This document shows positions 19,801 through 27,741 of a stretch of DNA of 64,000 nucleotides, one piece after another. Under the pieces are notes generated by a model. The model had not been told where the DNA came from. It saw only the letters and a program-made list of their open reading frames with translations, and did not search any database. The DNA is taken from assembly GCA_021496925.1 (NCBI GenBank), contig CP053915.1, positions 744,001 to 808,000 of the forward strand, in the 5' to 3' direction. Every line of letters starts with the position of its first letter. Position 1 is the stretch's first letter. The DNA is from Acidovorax sp. YS12 (GTDB taxonomy: Bacteria > Pseudomonadota > Gammaproteobacteria > Burkholderiales > Burkholderiaceae_C). A program made the translations under genes and the position numbers.

Positions 19801-20060
19801 ACGGGGTTGCCGGATCCTTGCGCACTGTCGAACGACAGGTTTTCCAGCACCGCCCGCCCCTTGATGCGCAACTGGAAATACAGATGGACCGTGCCGCGCG
19901 CGGCGGCGCAGATCTTGATGTCCTGGTGCGGCACGTCCAGCCCCTGGCCGACGTACGTGCCAGGCGCCATCAGCACCGTGTCTCCCGGCCGGGCGCGGCC
20001 CAATGCATCCTGCAGCGTGACCTTGCCCAGCCAGCCGCTTTTCACCTCGATCGTCGCCAT
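16854..20060 (-). CDS. Beta-helix-like repeat domain fused to two CbxX/SpoVK-type AAA+ ATPases
   Basis: 1068 residues. About 1-510 form a right-handed parallel beta-helix-like region: short turns such as ADCELWGCG, CDFSRCGED and GSAEVADCELWGCGHSALEV recur, with three near-identical 95-residue modules in the middle. An Ala/Pro linker (about 510-540) leads to two AAA+ domains of the CbxX/CfqX type. The first has FTGNPGTGKTTVARLLGQVY near 583, VLFIDEAYAL near 645 and sensor text VVVAGYAGPMRRFIEANAGL. The second has FSGNPGTGKTTVARLIGRIY near 858, ILFIDEAYTL near 920 and VIVAGYGGQMAEFLGANPGL. Both keep Walker A, Walker B and arginine-finger text (GLASRFTRYLDF, GLESRFMRRIHF), so both look active. 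No signal peptide, so probably cytosolic. The overall role is unknown: a remodelling ATPase with a binding surface made by the helix is a fair guess. Starts at ATG 20060. Confidence 0.85.
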   Translation of the reverse strand: MATIEVKSGWLGKVTLQDALGRARPGDTVLMAPGTYVGQGLDVPHQDIKICAAARGTVHLYFQLRIKGRAVLENLSFDSAQGSGNPVWVAPGAQATVLGCDMASTDGACVSVQGWSRLADCTFRSRESNAVFVSRGGQAEVQDCISMASGKPAFMAQDPDSQLTLRRTQARDMGDVAAWAYAQARVAVQDCDLGGSSNGKKTVLLASKGGLLQVRGSKLHDAASCGVWVTEGGSAEVADCELWGCGHSALEVQDMGSVLRVHQTQVRDTARNAVFAHAQAQVEIRGCDFSRCGEDYPAVIVGTGAQAQVHASKLHDTGSHGVWVKEGGSAEVADCELWGCGVSALDVQDAASRLALRKSRVRDTARHGLLARNQAQAMVEDCDFSGGQDAQYPCVMAMEGAQVQMHGSKLHDTAGNGAAAQSGGRIEMHGGALWNCGASGAFVHGEASQISVHNAAFRGEPPYVEARQGGTAMLMRCDFAQADEKRAWKADQDSAIAPSRCTFAQMAAAEAEGAAPSAPPAVAPAAPADAPGDALAQLDGLVGLQGVKDEIRKLARLATVQRRRKEQGLPVAPVTLHCVFTGNPGTGKTTVARLLGQVYAELGLLQRGHLVEVDRGKLVAPYIGQTAPLVAKHVEEALDGVLFIDEAYALNQPGNEKDFGREAIDALLKALEDHRDRLAVVVAGYAGPMRRFIEANAGLASRFTRYLDFEDYDPSALKQILVKLLHEHAYHFGTPADEALTRHIADLHRRRDENFGNARDMRKLFESMVEHQAMRVAEDEHADIQELLPADIPTLQLAPEDGLDQVLAQLNAMVGLDEVKAEVAKLVNLVKANARRAAQGQPQGAQAVNLHLVFSGNPGTGKTTVARLIGRIYQALGLLRSGHVVEVDRAALVGQYVGQTAIKTGEKVKDALDGILFIDEAYTLAQGGAQDFGREAIDALLKHMEDKRERLAVIVAGYGGQMAEFLGANPGLESRFMRRIHFEDYGPDALSGIFQQCCAAQGFVLDGEALARAQALLEDMHRRRDAHFGNGRTVRNLFERVKEAQASRLAHEPDAQASLIVARDIADL
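18831..19418. repeat. Near-identical 285-288 bp tandem modules inside the beta-helix coding region
   Basis: The string CAGCTTGCTG begins at 18831, 19119 and 19404 (spacing 288 and 285), and CCCACAGTTCGCAG begins at 19046 and 19331 (spacing 285). Each unit encodes about 95 residues with SKLHD, GVWV, EGGSAEVADC and ELWGCG in the same order. DNA identity is high enough to suggest fairly recent internal duplication. This is not a CRISPR array: the period is too long and the units are coding. Confidence 0.8.
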
Positions 20061-20098
20061 GGATGGAGTTCCCCCTGTGTGCCGCCTGCTTTATTTTG

Positions 20099-20178
20099 AT
20101 AGCAGCCAGCGCGCGCAGGGCGCCATTTCAGGCTGGTTTATTGCCTGAAAATGGCGCCCTGCGCGCGCTGGCTGCTAT
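20099..20178 (-). terminator. Very long near-perfect hairpin downstream of ettA
   Basis: Left arm 20099-20133 and right arm 20143-20178 pair over about 35 bp with a single 1-base bulge, around a 9-base loop (TGGTTTATT). The stem begins ATAGCAGCCAGCGCGCG and ends CATTTCAGGC. It lies between the ettA stop (20196) and the start of the beta-helix/AAA+ gene (20060), both on the minus strand. TAAAATAAAGC-type AT sequence flanks it. It looks like an expanded member of the palindromic repeat family and would act as terminator or processing site. Confidence 0.75.
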
Positions 20179-20195
20179 GTTTTCTGAAGTTCAGG

Positions 20196-21857
<1,662 letters not shown>

Positions 21858-22118
21858 GGCGCGTTGTGAAAAAAACTGCAAAAAAAGGAGCGCCGGATTT
21901 CGGCGCGCAACCTGGGATTATCGACGCATGCGACAATACCCCCTGCCATGGGTTCCAGTTGCCCTGGCAACAGCGCTGAAGCTGGGGACGACGGGAAAGC
22001 CTTTTTCCCAAGCTCCCACCCTTGAACCCCATCTGCCTGCATAACTGGCGTGGCGCCCCCCAAGGCGCTGCGCAAGGCCGATACCCAGCGCCCCGGATGG
22101 GCGCACTTCCTAAATTTC

Positions 22119-23870
22119 ATGACATTCGACGAACTGAAGCTGGCTCCGGCCATTCTCAAGGCCGTGCAAGAACAGGGCTATGCCCAGCCGACGCCGATCC
22201 AGGCCCAGGCCATTCCGCTGGTGCTCGCCGGCCACGACCTGCTGGCCGGCGCACAGACCGGCACCGGCAAGACTGCCGCCTTCACGCTGCCGCTGCTGCA
22301 GCGCCTGGCCGAAGGCCAGGCCCCGCGCAGCCAATTCGGCGGCAAGGGCATCCGCGCCCTGGTGCTGACGCCCACGCGCGAACTCGCGGCGCAGGTCGAG
22401 GAGTCCGTGCGCGACTACGGCAAGTACCTCGACCTGAACTCCACCGTGATCTTCGGCGGCGTGGGCATGAACCCGCAGATCGAGCGCATCAAGCGCGGCG
22501 TGGACGTGCTCGTGGCCACCCCCGGGCGCCTGCTGGACCTGCAGCAGCAGGGCTTCATGGACCTGTCCAGCGTCGAGGTGCTGGTGCTCGACGAAGCCGA
22601 CCGCATGCTCGACATGGGCTTCATCCACGACGTGAAGAAGGTGCTGGCGCTGCTGCCGCGCACCAAGCAGAGCCTGCTGTTCTCGGCCACGTTCAGCGAC
22701 GAGATCCGCGAGCTGGCGGGCAACCTGCTCAAGGACCCGCAAAGCATCCAGGTCACGCCGCGCAACACCACGGTGCAGCGCATCAGCCAGGTCATCCACC
22801 CCGTGGGCCGCGGCAAGAAGAAGCAGGTGCTGCTGCACATCATCCAGCAGCACGACTGGAGCCAGGTGCTGGTGTTCACGCGCACCAAGTTCGGCGCCAA
22901 CAACGTGGCCGACTACCTGACCAAGAACGGCGTCACCGCCATGGCACTGCACGGCAACAAGAGCCAGAGCGCGCGCACCCAGGCGCTGGCCGGCTTCAAG
23001 AGCGGCGAGATCCGCGCCCTGGTGGCCACCGACATCGCCGCGCGCGGCATCGACATCGACGACCTGCCGCACGTCGTGAACTACGAGATCCCCAACGTCC
23101 CCGAGGACTACGTGCACCGCATCGGCCGCACCGGCCGCGCCGGCAAGGAAGGCCAGGCCGTGAGCCTGGTGTGCATGGACGAGGAAGGCTTCATGATGGA
23201 GATCGAGCGCTTCACCAAGCAGGAGATCCCGGTGCAGATCCTCGAAGGCTTCGGCCCCGAGGAAGGCGAGAAGGCCGAGCCCATCGCCATGGGCCGCCAG
23301 ACCATCTGGGGCGGCGCCGGCAAGCCGCCGAGCCGCGACGTCATGCAGGCCGCCGCCAAGGCCGCGCGCCAGGAAATGATGGAACGCATCCGCACCAGCA
23401 AGACGGCCCAGAAGGAGCGCGGCGGCAAGGCCGGCGGCGAAGCCGGCCAGGGCGGTGAACGCGGCGAGCGCGCCAGCCAGGGCCAGCGCCAGGGGCCGCG
23501 CCAGGCACAGGGCGGCCCGCGCAGCAACGCACAGGGCCCGGCAGGCCAGAACCAGGGCCGGGGCCGCAGCGGCGGCGGCGCACGCGGCGGCCGTGGCGGC
23601 AACGGGCGCAGCCAGGGCGAGCGCCCGCCGCGCGACGACGACTTCGACGACCACCGCCAGCCGCGCGCCGACGCCCACCTGGGCACCCAGTTCGGCCATC
23701 CCAAGCCCGCGCGCCACTCCACGCCCGGCGGCGGCCAGCCCGACCCGATGCGCACCAGCGTGGACAGCATGGCCAACCGTGGCGGACGCGGCGGTGGCGG
23801 CGGCTTCCGTGGCGGCTTCGGTGGTGGTGGTGGCGGCGGACGCGGCGGACGCGGCGGCTACGGACGCTGA
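22119..23870 (+). CDS. rhlE: DEAD-box RNA helicase, RhlE-like
   Basis: 583 residues. All core motifs are present: Q motif YAQPTPIQAQAIP, Walker A AQTGTGKTAAFTLPLLQRL, TPTRELAAQV, VATPGRLLDLQ, VLDEADRMLDMGF, LLFSATFSDEI, TDIAARGIDIDDLPHVVNYE and HRIGRTGRAG. The last roughly 190 residues are a low-complexity Gly/Arg/Gln/Ala tail ending in GGFRGGFGGGGGGGRGGRGGYGR, an RGG-type RNA-binding extension. Such helicases act in ribosome assembly, RNA decay and cold growth. The ATG at 22119 (MTFDELKLAPAILKAV) is chosen because the upstream open frame lacks conserved-looking text. It starts 261 bases from the divergent ettA start. RhlE is the closest group by core pattern; the symbol is by similarity. Confidence 0.88.
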   Translation: MTFDELKLAPAILKAVQEQGYAQPTPIQAQAIPLVLAGHDLLAGAQTGTGKTAAFTLPLLQRLAEGQAPRSQFGGKGIRALVLTPTRELAAQVEESVRDYGKYLDLNSTVIFGGVGMNPQIERIKRGVDVLVATPGRLLDLQQQGFMDLSSVEVLVLDEADRMLDMGFIHDVKKVLALLPRTKQSLLFSATFSDEIRELAGNLLKDPQSIQVTPRNTTVQRISQVIHPVGRGKKKQVLLHIIQQHDWSQVLVFTRTKFGANNVADYLTKNGVTAMALHGNKSQSARTQALAGFKSGEIRALVATDIAARGIDIDDLPHVVNYEIPNVPEDYVHRIGRTGRAGKEGQAVSLVCMDEEGFMMEIERFTKQEIPVQILEGFGPEEGEKAEPIAMGRQTIWGGAGKPPSRDVMQAAAKAARQEMMERIRTSKTAQKERGGKAGGEAGQGGERGERASQGQRQGPRQAQGGPRSNAQGPAGQNQGRGRSGGGARGGRGGNGRSQGERPPRDDDFDDHRQPRADAHLGTQFGHPKPARHSTPGGGQPDPMRTSVDSMANRGGRGGGGGFRGGFGGGGGGGRGGRGGYGR

Positions 23871-24045
23871 CACCCGGCCCCCCCGCTGCGCGCGGCACCC
23901 GCGGGGCCGCGTCGCATTGCCTTAACATCGCACGCTTCGGCGAGGGCAGTCCGGCCCTCCCCTGGACGGAGCCGTGGCGCGCCTTGCCGGCGCGGTGCGC
24001 GGGCCGTCCCGAGGTGAGACTTCGTACCCCAGGCATACCGCGACC

Positions 24046-25881
24046 ATGACGACTCCGCCCTCCACCCCCCTCGCACCCTCGCCCACACGCGCTCCGGCCG
24101 CCGTGGCGCATCTCACCGCGGCGTGTGCCGCGGCCCTGCTGGCCGCCTGCACCAGTACCCCGCTGCCGCCCTGGCCCACCACGCCGGGCACAGCCACCGC
24201 GCCGCGCCCGGCGGCACCGGCACCCCTGCCGCCCCGGGCCCAGCCAGGCGTGGTGGTGGCTGCGCCGCCGGCCAGCCCCGGCGGCGTCACCATCAACCCG
24301 CTGGGAACGTCGGCCCAGCCCGCCCCGCTGGCGGCCCTGCCCTACGGGCCCGCCGTGGCCGCGCGCTTCCCGGACCCGATGGTGCGCTACCAGACCCCGG
24401 GCCTGGCCGACAACCGCAGCGCCTACACCACGAATGCCGAGCTGGCGCAATGGCTGCGCCAGCTCGAAATCCCCGCCACCCCCGGCGGCACGCGCCTGGC
24501 CGTGCAGGAGCTGGGCCTGTCGCAGGCGGGCACCCCCATCCTCGGCCTGGTCGCCACGCGCGCCCAGGGCGCGGACGCCGCCAGCCTAGAGGCCCAGGGC
24601 CACCCGACGGTGGTGCTCGTGGGCCAGCAGCATGGCGACGAGCCCGCCGGCAGCGAGGCGCTGCTGGTCCTGGCGCGCGAGCTGGCGCCCGGCGGCCTGC
24701 TGGAGCCGCTGCTCGAACGCCTCAACGTCATCCTCGTGCCGCGCGCCAACCCCGACGGGGCCGAGCGCGGCCAGCGCACCACGGCCAACGGCGTGGACAT
24801 GAACCGCGACCACCTGCTGCTGGCCACGCCCGAGGCGCGCGCGCTGGCGGTGCTGGTGCGCAACTACCGCCCCGTGGCCGTGATCGATGCGCACGAGTAC
24901 ACCGTCACGGGCCGGTTCCTGCAGAAGTTCAACGCCATCCAGCGCTACGACGCGCTGCTGCAGTACGCCACCACGGCCAACCTGCCCGAGTTCGTCACCA
25001 AGGCCGCGCACGAGTGGTACTACACCCCGATGACCGACGCCCTGCGCGCCCAGAAACTGAGCAGCGACTGGTACTACACCACCTCCACCGACCCGCAGGA
25101 CCTGCGCGTGTCCATGGGCGGCGTGCAGCCCGACACCGGGCGCAACGTCAACGGCCTGAAGAACACCGTGAGCCTGCTCGTGGAGACGCGCGGCGTGGGC
25201 ATTGGCCGCGCGCACCTGCAGCGCCGCGTGCACACCCAGGTCACGGCCATGGCCAGCGCGCTGCGCAGCACGGCCGAGCGTGCCCAGAGCCTGGCGCAGG
25301 TGCGCTCGTTCGTGGCGCGCGACATCAGCGCCCAGGCCTGCCGGGGCGAGGTCACCATCGAGGCCGGCCCCACGCCCGGCCAGCATGAGCTGCTGATGCT
25401 CGACCCCGTGACCGGCGCCGACCGCAGCGTGCAGGTGCAGTGGAATTCCGCCCTCACCCTGCGCCCGCTCAAGACCCGCGCGCGCCCCTGCGGCTACTGG
25501 CTGGCGGCCAGCGCCGGCCCCGCCGTGGAGCGCCTGCAACTGCTGGGCCTGCAGGTGCTGCGCGTGGCCGAGGCCGGCTCGGTGCTGGCCGACACCTACA
25601 CCGAGACCAGCAGCAGCACCGGCGTGCGCGAGGACGTGCGCGGCAGCGTGGCCGGTGGCGGCGACATCGTGCGCGTGGAGGTCGGCGCCACGCGCGCCGC
25701 CATCGACGTGCCTGCCGGCAGCTACTACGTTCCGCTGAACCAGCCGCTGGCCAACCTGGCCGTGGCGGCGCTGGAGCCCGACACGCAGAACAGCTACTTC
25801 GCCAACCGGCTCATCCACCAGCTGGGCGATGCCGCGCGCGTGATGGCATCGCCGTCACTGGTGTTCGAGGAACAGGATTAA
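24046..25881 (+). CDS. M14-family zinc carboxypeptidase, predicted lipoprotein
   Basis: 611 residues. The N-terminus ends in LTAACAAALLAACTSTPLPP with lipobox LAAC, predicting a lipid-anchored Cys near residue 35. A Pro/Ala-rich linker follows. The M14 catalytic domain shows zinc ligands His and Glu in GQQHGDEPAGSEALL (about 190), NPDGAERGQRTTANGVDMNR, a third ligand in VIDAHEYT (about 285) and the catalytic-Glu segment SLLVETRGVG (about 385). The roughly 200 C-terminal residues form an extra domain I do not recognise. Likely a periplasm-facing peptidase acting on peptides or murein fragments; the substrate is unknown. Starts at ATG 24046. Convergent with the acyl-CoA ligase gene. Confidence 0.85.
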   Translation: MTTPPSTPLAPSPTRAPAAVAHLTAACAAALLAACTSTPLPPWPTTPGTATAPRPAAPAPLPPRAQPGVVVAAPPASPGGVTINPLGTSAQPAPLAALPYGPAVAARFPDPMVRYQTPGLADNRSAYTTNAELAQWLRQLEIPATPGGTRLAVQELGLSQAGTPILGLVATRAQGADAASLEAQGHPTVVLVGQQHGDEPAGSEALLVLARELAPGGLLEPLLERLNVILVPRANPDGAERGQRTTANGVDMNRDHLLLATPEARALAVLVRNYRPVAVIDAHEYTVTGRFLQKFNAIQRYDALLQYATTANLPEFVTKAAHEWYYTPMTDALRAQKLSSDWYYTTSTDPQDLRVSMGGVQPDTGRNVNGLKNTVSLLVETRGVGIGRAHLQRRVHTQVTAMASALRSTAERAQSLAQVRSFVARDISAQACRGEVTIEAGPTPGQHELLMLDPVTGADRSVQVQWNSALTLRPLKTRARPCGYWLAASAGPAVERLQLLGLQVLRVAEAGSVLADTYTETSSSTGVREDVRGSVAGGGDIVRVEVGATRAAIDVPAGSYYVPLNQPLANLAVAALEPDTQNSYFANRLIHQLGDAARVMASPSLVFEEQD

Positions 25882-25892
25882 CTCCTGTATTG

Positions 25893-25930
25893 ATAGCTGC
25901 CAGCGCTTTCCACGCAACGGCTGGCAGCCG
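25893..25930. terminator. Repeat-derived hairpin between convergent genes
   Basis: GCTGCCAGC (25896-25904) pairs with GCTGGCAGC (25920-25928), in the context GATAGCTGCCAGCGCTTT ... ACGGCTGGCAGCCGATTT. It lies between the ends of the M14 peptidase (plus) and the acyl-CoA ligase (minus). A clear copy of the dispersed palindromic repeat, probably serving as a two-way terminator. Confidence 0.75.
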
Positions 25931-25939
25931 ATTTGGCAG

Positions 25940-27625
25940 TTATTTCTCCGCGTCCTGCAGCAGCCGCCACATGACCTTGCCGCTGCCGCTCTTGGGCAGC
26001 GCGTCGGCGAACTCGACGATGCGCGGCACCTTGTACGCCGCCATGTTCTCGCGGCACCAGGCGATGACGTCCTCCTCGCTCACCTGGCCCTTGTGCGACG
26101 GGCGCAGCACCACCACGGCCTTGACGGTTTCGCCGCGGTAGGCGTCCTTGGCGGAGACCACGCAGGCCTCCTGGATGGCGGGGTGGCGGAACATCAGCGC
26201 CTCCACTTCGGCCGGCCAGACCTTGAAGCCGCTGGCGTTGATCATGCGCTTGAGGCGGTCGGTGATGAAGAAGTAGCCCTCTGCGTCCATCCAGCCCAGA
26301 TCGCCGGTGCGAAAGAAGCGCTTGCCGCCGCGCTCGAAGAACGCGGCGCGCGTGGCGCCCTCGTTGCGCCAGTAGCCCGAGAACACCTGCGGCCCGCTCA
26401 CCACGATCTCGCCCTGCTCGCCCTGGGGCATGGGCTCCAGCGTGTCGGGGTGGGCAATGAACGACTCGGTGCCGATGAACGGCATGCCCAGGCACTGCTG
26501 CTTGCTGTGCTGCGCCGGGTTGTTGTGCGAGGGCGCGGCGGTTTCGGTCAGGCCGTAGCCCTCCTGGTAGGTCAGGCCATATTCATCCAGCAGGCGCTGC
26601 GCCACCGCCTGCGGCATGGCTGCGCCGCCGCCGCCGATGTAGGCCAGGCTGTGCAGGTCGAACTGGCGGAAGTTCGGACTGGCGAACAGGTCGATCACCA
26701 TCGTCGGGATGTTGGTCCAGTTCGTCACCTGGTAGCGCGAGATCAGTTGCCCGGCCAGCTCGCGGTCCCAGCGCGGCATCAGCACCATGGTGGCGCCCAG
26801 GTAGATGCTGGCATGCATTACCGACACCATGCCGGTGATGTGGAACATGGGGATGACGGTCAGCGTCACGTTCTCGCTGCTGCCCTGGCCCCACAGCGCC
26901 GAGGCCACGGCGTTGTGCATGATGCTGCGGTGCGTGTGCATGCAGCCCTTGGGCAGGCCCGTGGTGCCGCTGGTGTAGGGCAGCACGCTCAGGTCCTGCG
27001 GCCCCACCGTGAGCGGCGGCATGGGGGTGGTGCAGGCCAGCGCGTCCTGCCACGCCGCCGTGGCGCCGCCATCCAGCGCAGGCAGCGGGTGCTGCGCGGT
27101 CAGCCACGCCTGCCAGGCGGCCGGAATGGCGTCGCCCTGCCCTGGCGGCGGCAGGTACTCGCCGGGCTGCGTGACCAGCAGGTGCGCCAGGCGCTGGCCG
27201 GGCGGCAGGGCGTTGCTGGCCTTGGCCAGCTCGGCGCCCAGGTCTGCGCTGGCGATGGCCACTTTCACCTCGCCGTCGGTGATGTAGTGTTTCAGCTCCT
27301 CGGCCAGGTTCATGGGATTCACCGGCACCACCACGGCATTGGCACGCAGGATGGCGAAGTGCCCCGCCACCAGTTGCGGCAGGTTCTGCATCAGCAGGAT
27401 GACGCGGTCGCCCTGGCGCACGCCCACGCTGTGCAGGTAGGCGGCCAGGCGCTCTGCCGTGTGCGCCAGCTCGCGGTACGGCACCTGCCGGCCGAAGAAC
27501 ACCAGCGCCGCCTTGTCGGGGTAGCGGCGCGCGCTGGTGTCGAGGTTGTCCGGCAGCGCGGTGGCAGGCACCGTGATGGACTGGGGCAGATGGCTGGGCC
27601 AATGGGCGAGATGGGGTGGCTGCAT
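25940..27625 (-). CDS. Fatty-acyl-CoA ligase (AMP-forming), medium/long-chain type
   Basis: 561 residues. ANL-superfamily enzyme with LPYTSGTTGLPKGCMHTHRS (about 190), MFHITGMVSVMHASIYLGAT, EGYGLTETAAPSHNNP (about 345), FRTGDLGWMDAEGYFFITDR (about 430), LKRMINASGFKVWPAEVEAL and the catalytic-Lys end LPKSGSGKVMWRLLQ. The frame is open far upstream, antisense-like across hrpA. The genuine start is the ATG at 27625 (MQPPHLAHWPSHLPQSITVP), about 115 bases after the hrpA stop. Predicted to activate a fatty or related carboxylic acid to its CoA ester. It is a different subfamily from the synthetase at 12579, so the window carries two such enzymes. The substrate is not readable from sequence. Confidence 0.9.
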   Translation of the reverse strand: MQPPHLAHWPSHLPQSITVPATALPDNLDTSARRYPDKAALVFFGRQVPYRELAHTAERLAAYLHSVGVRQGDRVILLMQNLPQLVAGHFAILRANAVVVPVNPMNLAEELKHYITDGEVKVAIASADLGAELAKASNALPPGQRLAHLLVTQPGEYLPPPGQGDAIPAAWQAWLTAQHPLPALDGGATAAWQDALACTTPMPPLTVGPQDLSVLPYTSGTTGLPKGCMHTHRSIMHNAVASALWGQGSSENVTLTVIPMFHITGMVSVMHASIYLGATMVLMPRWDRELAGQLISRYQVTNWTNIPTMVIDLFASPNFRQFDLHSLAYIGGGGAAMPQAVAQRLLDEYGLTYQEGYGLTETAAPSHNNPAQHSKQQCLGMPFIGTESFIAHPDTLEPMPQGEQGEIVVSGPQVFSGYWRNEGATRAAFFERGGKRFFRTGDLGWMDAEGYFFITDRLKRMINASGFKVWPAEVEALMFRHPAIQEACVVSAKDAYRGETVKAVVVLRPSHKGQVSEEDVIAWCRENMAAYKVPRIVEFADALPKSGSGKVMWRLLQDAEK

Positions 27626-27741
27626 AGCGAAAGCGGTTGGAAAAGTTGCCAAGCCGCTGACGCTAAGGCTTGCGCGCCCCGCTGGCGCGGGGGAAAGCCC
27701 TGAGCCGGGGTCACCTGGGCGACGCCGGGGATGGCTCGCGT

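Noticed and set aside
14451..20099. An 1882-residue open frame on the plus strand across the DUF1631 and AAA+ genes
   Set aside because: It is antisense to two genes with clear domains. Its text is His/Arg/Ala/Gly-rich without any motif, the usual shadow of GC-biased third positions.
27674..27695. GC hairpin CCCCGC-TGGC-GCGGGG downstream of hrpA
   Set aside because: A stem is present but no T-tract follows on the minus strand, so it is not supported as an intrinsic terminator.
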